60,833 bases of DNA from Nitrospirota bacterium. GTDB lineage: Bacteria; Nitrospirota; JACRHJ01. Location of the stretch: NCBI GenBank assembly GCA_021789495.1, contig JAJYJM010000003.1, forward strand, positions 59,193 through 120,025, given 5' to 3'. Below the pieces are notes generated by a model. It ran no database searches. It was not told the origin of the DNA and saw only the letters and a program-made list of their open reading frames with translations. Positions 25,069 to 32,935 of this stretch are shown piece by piece. The position numbers and the translations under genes were made by a program. Every line of letters begins with the position of its first letter. Positions within the stretch are counted from its first letter, which is position 1.

Positions 25069-26484
25069 GTGAAGGACAAGGACTCTATAGATGACCTGAA
25101 GAGGGCCAACAGGGACCTCCTGGCGCTATACGACATCAACCGCCTGCTTCAGACCCAGCTTCCTACCGAAGAAAAGCTTTATATAATCCTTACATCCCTG
25201 ACCGCAGACGACGCCTTCGGCTACTCCCGCGCATATCTTCTGCTCGTGAACGACCAGCAGAACACGCTCGAAGGCTGGCTTGGCGTCGGGGCGCTCAAGG
25301 GAGACGAAGCCAGAGAGATATGGGAGGGCGTAACCGCCATCGAGGAGGAGGACACCGACCCGGGGCGCAGAAATATCGCCGAACTCCTGGAGCGCGCGCC
25401 GTTCGACATAAAAGTCCGTTCTTTCGTGGTTCCAATATCAAGGGGGCAGGGGCATCCGGTACAGACGGTCATAAACCGTCGTCCAAAGCTTATAAAGGAC
25501 ATAAAAAGCGGAAAGGAACCCCTGCACCCGGATTTTTTGAAGCTCCTCTCTTCCAGCGAGGCGGCCACCATCCCCATGCTCTCGAAAAATCGTGTCATGG
25601 GCGTGATAGTCGTGGAATCTCCCGGCGGGAAGCGCTCCATAGACGAACAACGCCTTCGGACCCTGACGATTTTCGGGAACCTGGCGGCTATCGCCCTGGA
25701 GAACTCCAAGCTCTACCACGTCCTGGAGGAGAAGGTCTCGACGCTTGAGAAGGTCAACCGCGACCTCCAGGAGGCCCAGGCGAAGATAATGCAGCTCGAC
25801 CGCCTCGCCTCAATGGGCGCGATAGCAGCCGGGGTCGCGCACGAGATAAAGAACCCGCTTAACTCCCTTTTTATAAACCTGCACCTCCTCAAGGATGAAC
25901 TGAAACGTCCGGAGGCCCTGAAGCTGATGGAGGTGGTGGAAAACGAGACGGAACGCCTAAGCGATACGGTCATCGAGTTCCTGAACTACTCCAAGCTCCC
26001 AAAGCCTTCCCTGGCCCCGGCGCACCCGCACAGGGTGCTCGACTCCGTCCTGGAGATGGTGGAGTTCCAGGGGATAAGCATGGGTATCAACATAGCGAGG
26101 GAATACGACCAGAAGTTAAGCGAGGTGCTCATAGACGAGAAGAGGATGAAACAGGCCTTTTTGAATATCATAATAAACGCCCTCCAGGCGATGCCGGAAG
26201 GAGGCGTCCTGACCGTAAAGACCGGGATAAGAAATGAAACGGAAAAACCCCACTGCTTCTATATCCAGTTCAAGGACACGGGCTATGGCATACCAAGGGA
26301 CTGCATGGACAGGCTCTTCGACCCGTTCTTTACGACAAAAGAGGAGGGCACCGGCATGGGCCTGCCGATAGTGGACTCCATCCTGCGCTCCCACGGCGGG
26401 CGGGTAAACATAGAAAGCGCCCCCGGAAAAGGCACTACCGTGACGCTCAGAATTCCCCTGACAGGCGCGCCGCCAGGCGCATAA
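25069..26484 (+). CDS. Cytoplasmic GAF-domain sensor histidine kinase
   Basis: The 471-residue protein has no membrane helix. An N-terminal coiled segment is followed by a GAF-like sensor domain (about 25-212), a coiled-coil linker (about 213-245), a HisKA helix with H258 in AAGVAHEIKNPLNSL, and an HATPase domain with NIIINALQAMPEGG and the FTTKEEGTGMGLPI G2 box. The sequence around the histidine is of the NtrB-like type. GTG 25069 has GGAG nine bases upstream. The signal and partner regulator are unknown. Confidence 0.88.
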   Translation: MKDKDSIDDLKRANRDLLALYDINRLLQTQLPTEEKLYIILTSLTADDAFGYSRAYLLLVNDQQNTLEGWLGVGALKGDEAREIWEGVTAIEEEDTDPGRRNIAELLERAPFDIKVRSFVVPISRGQGHPVQTVINRRPKLIKDIKSGKEPLHPDFLKLLSSSEAATIPMLSKNRVMGVIVVESPGGKRSIDEQRLRTLTIFGNLAAIALENSKLYHVLEEKVSTLEKVNRDLQEAQAKIMQLDRLASMGAIAAGVAHEIKNPLNSLFINLHLLKDELKRPEALKLMEVVENETERLSDTVIEFLNYSKLPKPSLAPAHPHRVLDSVLEMVEFQGISMGINIAREYDQKLSEVLIDEKRMKQAFLNIIINALQAMPEGGVLTVKTGIRNETEKPHCFYIQFKDTGYGIPRDCMDRLFDPFFTTKEEGTGMGLPIVDSILRSHGGRVNIESAPGKGTTVTLRIPLTGAPPGA

Positions 26485-26498
26485 TTCCAATTCAAAAA

Positions 26499-26544
26499 CG
26501 CCCCCTGTTAATCTTAAGACGGGGGGGGCGAACGGATTTTTTTA
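26499..26544 (+). terminator. Terminator-like hairpin after the soluble kinase gene
   Basis: CGCCCCC (26499-26505) pairs with GGGGGGCG (26522-26530), followed by seven T residues from about 26538. It also resembles the C-rich hairpin family at 9075 (both contain the AATCTTAAGA-like centre), so it may be a repeat that doubles as a terminator. Confidence 0.5.
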
Positions 26545-26563
26545 ATAAAACTCGCTTCCACTA

Positions 26564-26592
26564 TTGACCCGCCGGTTTGCTCCTGTTAATAT
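26564..26592 (+). promoter_or_regulatory. Promoter of glgC placed at the start codon
   Basis: TTGACC (26564-26569), a 17-base spacer and TAATAT (26587-26592) predict transcription from about 26599, which is the A of the glgC ATG. No Shine-Dalgarno is present, so the message may be leaderless. Confidence 0.55.
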
Positions 26593-26598
26593 AAAAAA

Positions 26599-27822
26599 AT
26601 GACTCACAGCGTCCTCACTATGATAATGGCCGGGGGGAAAGGGGAAAGACTCTATCCCCTCACGCTGCACCGCGCTAAGCCCGCCGTGCCGTTCGGCGGC
26701 CAGTACCGCATCATCGACTTCACGCTCTCCAACTGCATAAACTCCAAGCTCCGGAAGATAATCGTCCTGACGCAGTATAAATCCCACTCCCTGGAACGAC
26801 ACATAAACCTCGGCTGGAATTTCCTGAACCCGGAGATGGACGAGTATATAATGACGCTCCCGCCCCAGCAGAGAATAGACGAGCACTGGTATCAGGGGAC
26901 TGCGGACGCGATATACCAGAATATCTATACCATCGAAAAAGAGCGCCCGACGGAGCTTATCGTTCTTTCCGGAGACCACGTCTACAAGATGGACTACACA
27001 AAGATGCTCGCCTACCACAGGCGCAAAAAAGCCGAGGCCACGGTAAGCGCGATAGAGGTGCGGGCGGAAGAGGCGTCGGATTTCGGGATAATAGAGGTGG
27101 ACAAGGAATACAACATCGTCGGCTTCGAGGAGAAGCCCAAGTCCAACCCGAAAACCATACCGGGCAAAAAGGACAAGTGTTTCGCCTCGATGGGTATATA
27201 CATATTCAATACCGAGAGCATCATCCAGATGCTAAGGGAAGACGCCGAGAAAGCTACATCTCATGATTTCGGCAAAGACATCATCCCGACGATGTTCAAA
27301 CGCTGCCGCGTCTTTACGTACAACTTCATAGACGAAAACAAGAAGCGCTCCAAATATTGGCGCGACGTCGGGACCATAGACGCATACTGGGAAGCAAACA
27401 TGGACTTAAGGTCAACCCTGCCGTTCTTCAACCTCTACGACCAGCGCTGGCCTTTAAGGACTTACGAGAGGCAGTATCCCCCGGCAAAGTTCGTGTTCGC
27501 GCAGGAGCGCAAGGGCGGCAGACTCGGCCTCGCGCTCGACTCGATAGTGTCCTCCGGCTGCATCATCTCCGGCGGCAGGATTCAGGATTCCGTCCTCTCG
27601 CACGCCGTCAGGGTAAACAGCTACGCGGAGGTGCGAGAGTCCATAATCATGGAGCGGGTGGAAATAGGCCGGCACTGCAGGATAAGGAAGGCCATCATAG
27701 ACAAGGACGTCAAGCTCCCGGCGGGCACTACCATCGGCTATGACCCCGTGGAGGACAGGCGGCGATTCACGGTGTCCCCCGGCGGCGTAGTGGTCGTGGC
27801 CAAGGGGCAGAAAATCGGGTAA
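26599..27822 (+). CDS. glgC: Glucose-1-phosphate adenylyltransferase (ADP-glucose pyrophosphorylase)
   Basis: The enzyme makes ADP-glucose for glycogen synthesis. The 407-residue protein contains the nucleotide-binding GGKGERLYPLT, the KPAVPFGG motif, WYQGTADAIYQN, the catalytic LSGDHVYKMDY and the sugar-phosphate site FGIIEVD with EKPK, then a C-terminal left-handed beta-helix (about 305-400). It is followed closely by two genes on the same strand. No glycogen synthase or branching enzyme gene is in the window. The family is certain. Confidence 0.96.
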   Translation: MTHSVLTMIMAGGKGERLYPLTLHRAKPAVPFGGQYRIIDFTLSNCINSKLRKIIVLTQYKSHSLERHINLGWNFLNPEMDEYIMTLPPQQRIDEHWYQGTADAIYQNIYTIEKERPTELIVLSGDHVYKMDYTKMLAYHRRKKAEATVSAIEVRAEEASDFGIIEVDKEYNIVGFEEKPKSNPKTIPGKKDKCFASMGIYIFNTESIIQMLREDAEKATSHDFGKDIIPTMFKRCRVFTYNFIDENKKRSKYWRDVGTIDAYWEANMDLRSTLPFFNLYDQRWPLRTYERQYPPAKFVFAQERKGGRLGLALDSIVSSGCIISGGRIQDSVLSHAVRVNSYAEVRESIIMERVEIGRHCRIRKAIIDKDVKLPAGTTIGYDPVEDRRRFTVSPGGVVVVAKGQKIG

Positions 27823-27831
27823 AGGAGCATA

Positions 27832-28269
27832 ATGCAATATCGCAACGGTAGCATGGGGCGCGTATTCATACTGAAATACGAAGACGGGGACAGTCTTCTC
27901 GACGGCATCATAAAAGTGGCGCGGGAGGAAAAGGTATCCACGGGCTTCTTCTTCCTCCTGGGCGGTATGCGAGCGGCCTCGATGGTCTGCGGGCCGAAGG
28001 AGCCTGTGCTCCCGCCTGAGCCCGTATGGCAGAGTTTTACTGACGGACGCGAGATAGCCGGAATCGGTTCCGTTTTCCTCAAAGACGGCGAACCGGCCAT
28101 ACACCTGCACGGAACCGTAGGAAAGGGAGACGGCGCCCTTACCGGATGCGTCCGCAAGGACGACGAGGTCTTTCTTGTCGTGGAGGCAATGCTCGTCGAA
28201 GTAACGGGCGTAAGGGCCGAGAAAAAAATCAGCGAGCGCACGGGTATCGCAATGCTCGAATTCGATTGA
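27832..28269 (+). CDS. PPC-domain (DUF296) protein
   Basis: The 145-residue protein matches the plants-and-prokaryotes-conserved domain: IIKVAREEKVSTGFFFLLGGMRAA, the HLHGTVGKGDG metal-binding strand and a C-terminal VEVTGV strand. In bacteria such stand-alone PPC proteins form trimers and are annotated as putative DNA-binding; plant relatives join this domain to AT-hooks, which are absent here. GGAG lies before ATG 27832, nine bases after glgC. The physiological role is unknown. Confidence 0.85.
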   Translation: MQYRNGSMGRVFILKYEDGDSLLDGIIKVAREEKVSTGFFFLLGGMRAASMVCGPKEPVLPPEPVWQSFTDGREIAGIGSVFLKDGEPAIHLHGTVGKGDGALTGCVRKDDEVFLVVEAMLVEVTGVRAEKKISERTGIAMLEFD

Positions 28270-28280
28270 AGCCTGAGGAT

Positions 28281-29909
28281 ATGAAGAAGAGTTCTCTGGT
28301 TCTACTTGTCCTTACCTGCCTGTCGTTTCTTATTTACGCGAGGACGCTGAATTATCCCTTCGTATTCGACGACCATCACGTCATTACGGAAAATTCCATT
28401 ATCCGGAACCTTGCGAATGTGCCGCCCCTGTTTGTCTCGGCGCACATGGAGCCGAGAGAAAAAACGTCAACCTCTTATCGCCCGTTCCTCTACGCGACCT
28501 ACGCCCTGAACTACGCCGTCTCAGGGATTAATCCCTGGTCGTACAGGCTCTTCGACATACTTTCTCATGCGCTCTGCTCATTTCTGGTATACCTCATTTC
28601 GCTGATAATCATAAAAGAGCGCGGCGACGGAAATACCTGGCCCGCCGCGGCTATGGCAGTCCTTTTCTGCGTGCATCCCGCGCAGACGGAATCCGTAATA
28701 TACGTATCCGCAAGGAGCGCAGAGCTTGTATGCGCGCTCTTTCTGGCGTCGGTATATTTCTACCTCGCGGCCCGCACCCGGCCAGGAAGTGTCTTGCGCG
28801 AGCGCGGCCTTATCGCCATTTCGCTCCTTGCGCTCGCGTCGGCGCTCCTCACCAAGGAGACTGCGGCGGCCCTTCTGCCCTTCTTTTTCGTCCTCGAATA
28901 TTACTTCCGGAAGAAAAAAAACGCCCGCATCTCCTGGGCCTTCCCTGTCCTGGCAACTCTGATGACTGTTGTATATACGGTCTACCGGTTCTATCTGATT
29001 TTCGGAAGCGACAATGGAGTTAAATCGGATTATATCGGCCATTGGGCCCGATGGATAAGCCGTTTCCCAAGCTACATACGGCTTCTCGTCATACCCTTCA
29101 GCCAAAGCATAGAACATCCGGAAGCCGACAAAATAATAAACATCTATTTATTCATCGGTATGGCCGTCATCGCCATTTCTATTTTCCTGATTCTCAGACA
29201 GTTCAGGCGAAAGAATTACCTGATAGCCGCTTTCCTGCTCCTGGCCGCCCTGTCGTTCCTGCCGGAGTTTTGCTTCCCTATATGGGATCTGGTGGTGGAC
29301 TATCGCCTATACCTGCCGCTTGCGGCATTCTGCATCGCAGGCGCGGCGGCCCTTGCGCGAATATCCGCCCCTCGTGCCGTTATGACCGCAAAATATGGAG
29401 TCGTCGCGGCATCCGCGATATTCCTTGCCCTCTCTTTTTTCAGGGCGGGGGCGTGGGCCTCGGAGAAGAGCCTCTGGGGAGACGCGGAAGCGAAATATCC
29501 GACACTCGTCAGGCCGCATAACGAGCTGGGGATATACTACCTGAAGCGTGGCCGGTTCGACAAGGCGCGGATGGAGTTTGAGATCGTGCTCTCACTCGAC
29601 CCATCATTCGTAAAGGCCTACGACAATCTTGGCGCGGATTATATACGGATGGGGAATTTTCCAAAGGCGCGGACCGCGCTTTTAAGGGGCCTGACGCTTG
29701 TCAACCTATACTCCATGCGGTTCAACCTGGAGACTGTCTACATAAAAGAGGGGGACGACAAGGCGGCCATGCGGAATTTCGCGGCGACGCGGGACGGCTT
29801 CCCGACTCACAACGTATTGCGAGACTTCGCTGATATAGCCGTCAGATTGCACAGGCCGGACCTGGCGCATGCCTTTGCTGAAGCAGCCGCCGGGCAAAGA
29901 AATCCCTGA
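28281..29909 (+). CDS. Polytopic membrane protein with C-terminal TPR repeats (TMTC-like)
   Basis: The protein has 542 residues from ATG 28281. The frame is open further upstream inside the PPC gene, but the hydrophobic MKKSSLVLLVL start fits better. Roughly ten membrane helices (about 5-430) are followed by two to three TPR units (RPHNELGIYYLKRGRFDKA, AYDNLGADYIRMGNFPKA). The extracytoplasmic loop YPFVFDDHHVITENSII after the first helix is typical of GT-C-fold / TMTC-like proteins, so lipid-linked sugar transfer is possible but unproven. The 3' end overlaps dus on the opposite strand by 68 bases. Confidence 0.78.
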   Translation: MKKSSLVLLVLTCLSFLIYARTLNYPFVFDDHHVITENSIIRNLANVPPLFVSAHMEPREKTSTSYRPFLYATYALNYAVSGINPWSYRLFDILSHALCSFLVYLISLIIIKERGDGNTWPAAAMAVLFCVHPAQTESVIYVSARSAELVCALFLASVYFYLAARTRPGSVLRERGLIAISLLALASALLTKETAAALLPFFFVLEYYFRKKKNARISWAFPVLATLMTVVYTVYRFYLIFGSDNGVKSDYIGHWARWISRFPSYIRLLVIPFSQSIEHPEADKIINIYLFIGMAVIAISIFLILRQFRRKNYLIAAFLLLAALSFLPEFCFPIWDLVVDYRLYLPLAAFCIAGAAALARISAPRAVMTAKYGVVAASAIFLALSFFRAGAWASEKSLWGDAEAKYPTLVRPHNELGIYYLKRGRFDKARMEFEIVLSLDPSFVKAYDNLGADYIRMGNFPKARTALLRGLTLVNLYSMRFNLETVYIKEGDDKAAMRNFAATRDGFPTHNVLRDFADIAVRLHRPDLAHAFAEAAAGQRNP

Positions 29910-30840
29910 CGGCCTCCTCGAATTCAACCGCCGTCCCGACATGATTGATAACCCGCCGAAACTCCGCCGCTCCTTTTATATCATGCGAATACCATGCAGC
30001 GTGCTTACGCATCAGCTTAACGGCGGTCGTCTCGCTCATCCGCGCAAGCTGCATCGAGAGATGCCTTGTCAGCATCGCTCCTCTCTCCTCAAGCGCCGCC
30101 GCCTCCTGGATGCTGCCATTATATAAATATGAATTTATCTCTCTGAATATCCACGGGTTGCCGAGCGCTCCCCTGCCAAGCATTACGAAATCGCACCCCG
30201 TCTCGTGCAGCATCCTGGCGGCGTCATGGGCCGAGCAGACGTCGCCGTTGCCGATAACGGGGATATTCACGTCCTGTTTCACCCTTGCTATCACAGCCCA
30301 GTCCGCCTTCCCTGAAAAACCCTGTTTTGCCGTCCTTCCGTGTACGGCGACAGCAGCCGCTCCTGAGGCCTCTGCGGCCTTCGCAAGCTCCACGGCCACG
30401 CCCGGCCTGTCCCAGCCTGTGCGAATCTTCACGCTCACCGGAACGCTCGATGCCAATACCACCGCCTTTATGATTTCCTCTGCGTGAGAGATGTCCTTGA
30501 GAAGCGCCGCCCCTGAACCGCCCTTCACGACCTTCTTCACCGGGCATCCCATGTTGATGTCTATGATGTCCGCGATTTCCGAAAGCCGTCTTGCTGCCTC
30601 GGCCATCGCCTCCGGTCTTCGTCCGAATATCTGGAATGCGATGGGCCGCTCCTCCGGGCAAGTTTCCACGAGAGACACCGTCGCCTTCTGCCCGCGGACA
30701 AGCCCTTCGGCGCTTATCATCTCCGTATATACCAGCGCCGCGCCCATCTCCCTGCATATCAGGCGAAACGGCATGTCCGTTATTCCCGCGAGCGGCGCGA
30801 GGACTACGCGGCCTGCCATGTCAATGTTCCCGATTTTCAT
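29842..30840 (-). CDS. tRNA-dihydrouridine synthase (DusB-like)
   Basis: This 332-residue FMN enzyme reduces uridines in tRNA. Visible motifs are VVLAPLAGITDMPFR at the N-terminus, the INMGCPVKKVVKGGSGAALL block with the catalytic Cys in MGCP, TGW in the strand after SVKIRTGW, HGRTAKQGFSG and IGNGDVCSA. The length and N-terminus fit DusB-type enzymes. It is the last gene of a minus-strand set with tsaD and the deacetylase, and its C-terminal 22 codons overlap the convergent TPR gene. Confidence 0.93.
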   Translation of the reverse strand: MKIGNIDMAGRVVLAPLAGITDMPFRLICREMGAALVYTEMISAEGLVRGQKATVSLVETCPEERPIAFQIFGRRPEAMAEAARRLSEIADIIDINMGCPVKKVVKGGSGAALLKDISHAEEIIKAVVLASSVPVSVKIRTGWDRPGVAVELAKAAEASGAAAVAVHGRTAKQGFSGKADWAVIARVKQDVNIPVIGNGDVCSAHDAARMLHETGCDFVMLGRGALGNPWIFREINSYLYNGSIQEAAALEERGAMLTRHLSMQLARMSETTAVKLMRKHAAWYSHDIKGAAEFRRVINHVGTAVEFEEAVRDFFARRLLQQRHAPGPACAI

Positions 30841-30889
30841 AAATGCAATTTTACCAAACAGTCGGTCAGGTAATTAATGTGGCCTTCTA

Positions 30890-31918
30890 TCAGCCCCCTG
30901 CCTTCATTTTTTCCATCGGCAGGTTGGCCTGCGGGTTCAAGTCAAGCCCCGACGCCGCTCCAAGTTTAAATAAGCGATACCCCGACGCGGCGACCATCGC
31001 GGCGTTGTCCGTGCAGAATCCGGGCCGTGGAATGACGAGGCGGAAGTCGTTCTCCCGCGAGGCATCGAGAAGCGCGCTCCTCAGCGCCGAGTTGGACGCG
31101 ACTCCTCCTGCCGCGACAAGGATTCCGGCATCCTTGTTTCTCATCGCCTGCACGGATTTTTTAACCAGCACCTCCACCGCCGCATCCTGAAACTCCCGGC
31201 ACACAAGCCCAACGGTTTCATCCGACATATCCCGTCCCCGGACGTAATTCAGGACGGCGGTCTTCAACCCCGAAAAAGAAAAATCGAGCGAACCGGCCTC
31301 AAGATATGCGCGTGGAAATTTCGGCACTCCGTTCACAGGCGCACTAACGTATTCGCCCGCTATCCGGTCTATAACAGGCCCGCCGGGATATGGAAGACCC
31401 ATGAGCTTCGCCACCTTGTCGTAGGCCTCGCCCGCCGCGTCGTCTCTTGTCTGCCCAAGTTTTTCGTAATCTCGGAAACCGCGCACGTAATACAGGTGCG
31501 TATGCCCTCCGGAGACAACGAGCATAACAAACGGCATCGATATATCCGGCGCCTCAAGCAACGCCGCGCCCATATGTCCTTCGATATGGTTCACACCGAC
31601 AAGCGGGATATGGGCGGAATACGCAAGCGCCTTCGCCGCAGACACTCCGACGAGCAGCGCGCCGATAAGCCCAGGGCCTACGGTCACGGCAATCGCGCCC
31701 ATGTCGGAAAGCCTCTTCCCGGAAGCGCTTAAGGCCTCGTGCAGAACGGGCATGATGTTCTCCATGTGTGCGCGCGAAGCAATCTCCGGGACTATCCCGC
31801 CCCATTTCCTGTGCAGCTCTATCTGGGACGAAACGACGTTAGACAGGACAACAGCGCCGTCTTTCACCACCGCCGCCGCGGTCTCGTCGCATGATGTCTC
31901 GATACCGAGAATGTACAT
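30890..31918 (-). CDS. tsaD: tRNA threonylcarbamoyladenosine biosynthesis protein TsaD
   Basis: The protein transfers the threonylcarbamoyl group to A37 of ANN-reading tRNAs, together with TsaB and TsaE. The 342-residue ASKHA-fold protein shows GIETSCDETAAAVV at the start, the metal-binding VNHIEGHMGA, VSGGHTHLYY, and the DDAAGEAYDKVAKLMGLPYPGG block. The start is ATG 31918. It lies 10 bases after the upstream deacetylase gene. Confidence 0.97.
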   Translation of the reverse strand: MYILGIETSCDETAAAVVKDGAVVLSNVVSSQIELHRKWGGIVPEIASRAHMENIMPVLHEALSASGKRLSDMGAIAVTVGPGLIGALLVGVSAAKALAYSAHIPLVGVNHIEGHMGAALLEAPDISMPFVMLVVSGGHTHLYYVRGFRDYEKLGQTRDDAAGEAYDKVAKLMGLPYPGGPVIDRIAGEYVSAPVNGVPKFPRAYLEAGSLDFSFSGLKTAVLNYVRGRDMSDETVGLVCREFQDAAVEVLVKKSVQAMRNKDAGILVAAGGVASNSALRSALLDASRENDFRLVIPRPGFCTDNAAMVAASGYRLFKLGAASGLDLNPQANLPMEKMKAGG

Positions 31919-31928
31919 AAATCTCCGT

Positions 31929-32795
31929 TTATCTATGATGACCTGTGCTTACTGATCCCGCATCGGGACCATCAGCCTTCAACGCCTCTGAAACTCCAGC
32001 AAGACGCACGCCCCGCTTCGGGAGATCCGGAATCTCCTCTCCGAGCACCTTCAGCGTCATTGGTCTCGGATGGCCTATCGCCACGGCTATTCCTCGTTTT
32101 TTCGCAACGGCGACCAGCCGCTCAAACTGCGCCGTTATATACGTCTCGTCCGATAAATCATCCAGGAACACGTCCCTGCGCGCAAACGGCACGCCTGCTT
32201 TTTTCGCCATGCGCCAGGCTGCGCTGCCGGAGGTGGTGAGGCTGTCCACGAAGAAGAGCTTCCGGGATTTAATATCGGCCATCAGCGCGCCCATCGCCGC
32301 CGGGTCTTCCGTGAGGAGTGAACCCATGTGGTTGTTAACCCCTTCCGCACCGGGCACGCTCGCCAGATCTTTTGATAAAGTATCATTTATATCTTCCTGA
32401 CTCATGCCGGATATAAGCGCGCCAGGCCCAAGGCCTTTTGGGTTCCCTTTCGGCTGCATCGGCAGGTGCAGGAGAACGGTCAGCCCCACGGCCTCTGCCC
32501 TCTTTGCCGTCTCTTTAGAATACCGGAGAAGCGGGAGCACAGCCACGGCCACCGGCCCCGGCAGAGCAAGGACATCGTCGATCTCTTTTGGATTATTTCC
32601 CATGTCGTCTATGATGATTACTATTGCCGCTTCTTTCACCGGGGCGGGCGGGGCGCTCTTCAGGGCTGGTTTTGCGGCTGTCTTTGGAGGCGCGGCAGGC
32701 CGGATTTTCCTTCCCGCTTCCTCACGCTTCCCGCAAGACGTTATAAAAACCGCAAGCACGAGCAGGGCCGCAAGCGTTGAAAGTTTCCTGGTCAT
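31929..32795 (-). CDS. Divergent polysaccharide deacetylase lipoprotein (YibQ/DUF610)
   Basis: The 288-residue protein has a signal peptide ending in lipobox ITSC (about residue 21), an Ala/Pro/Lys linker (about 25-55) and a DUF610 domain. The domain has the VIIIDDMGNN start, LPMQPKGNPKGLGPGAL, NNHMGSLLTED and AIGHPRPMTL motifs, i.e. the metal-site Asp and His residues of the carbohydrate esterase 4-like fold. Such proteins are probably envelope enzymes, but no substrate is established. GGGGAG lies before ATG 32795. Confidence 0.88.
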   Translation of the reverse strand: MTRKLSTLAALLVLAVFITSCGKREEAGRKIRPAAPPKTAAKPALKSAPPAPVKEAAIVIIIDDMGNNPKEIDDVLALPGPVAVAVLPLLRYSKETAKRAEAVGLTVLLHLPMQPKGNPKGLGPGALISGMSQEDINDTLSKDLASVPGAEGVNNHMGSLLTEDPAAMGALMADIKSRKLFFVDSLTTSGSAAWRMAKKAGVPFARRDVFLDDLSDETYITAQFERLVAVAKKRGIAVAIGHPRPMTLKVLGEEIPDLPKRGVRLAGVSEALKADGPDAGSVSTGHHR

Positions 32796-32873
32796 TAAAG
32801 CTCCCCTGAAAGAAAATGTATTGTAAGCCGGAGCGGTTTTTAAGTCAAGACTTCAAAACCGGTCAAAATACAG

Positions 32874-32902
32874 TTGACACGGTCATGCGGATGCAGGATA
32901 AT
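32874..32902 (+). promoter_or_regulatory. Promoter of the lytic transglycosylase gene
   Basis: Perfect TTGACA (32874-32879), a 17-base spacer and GATAAT (32897-32902) predict a start near 32909, 27 bases before ATG 32936. It lies in the divergent gap to the deacetylase gene. Confidence 0.75.
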
Positions 32903-32935
32903 TAATCCGGAATTGATTTTTAAGGCCCGCCCCCT

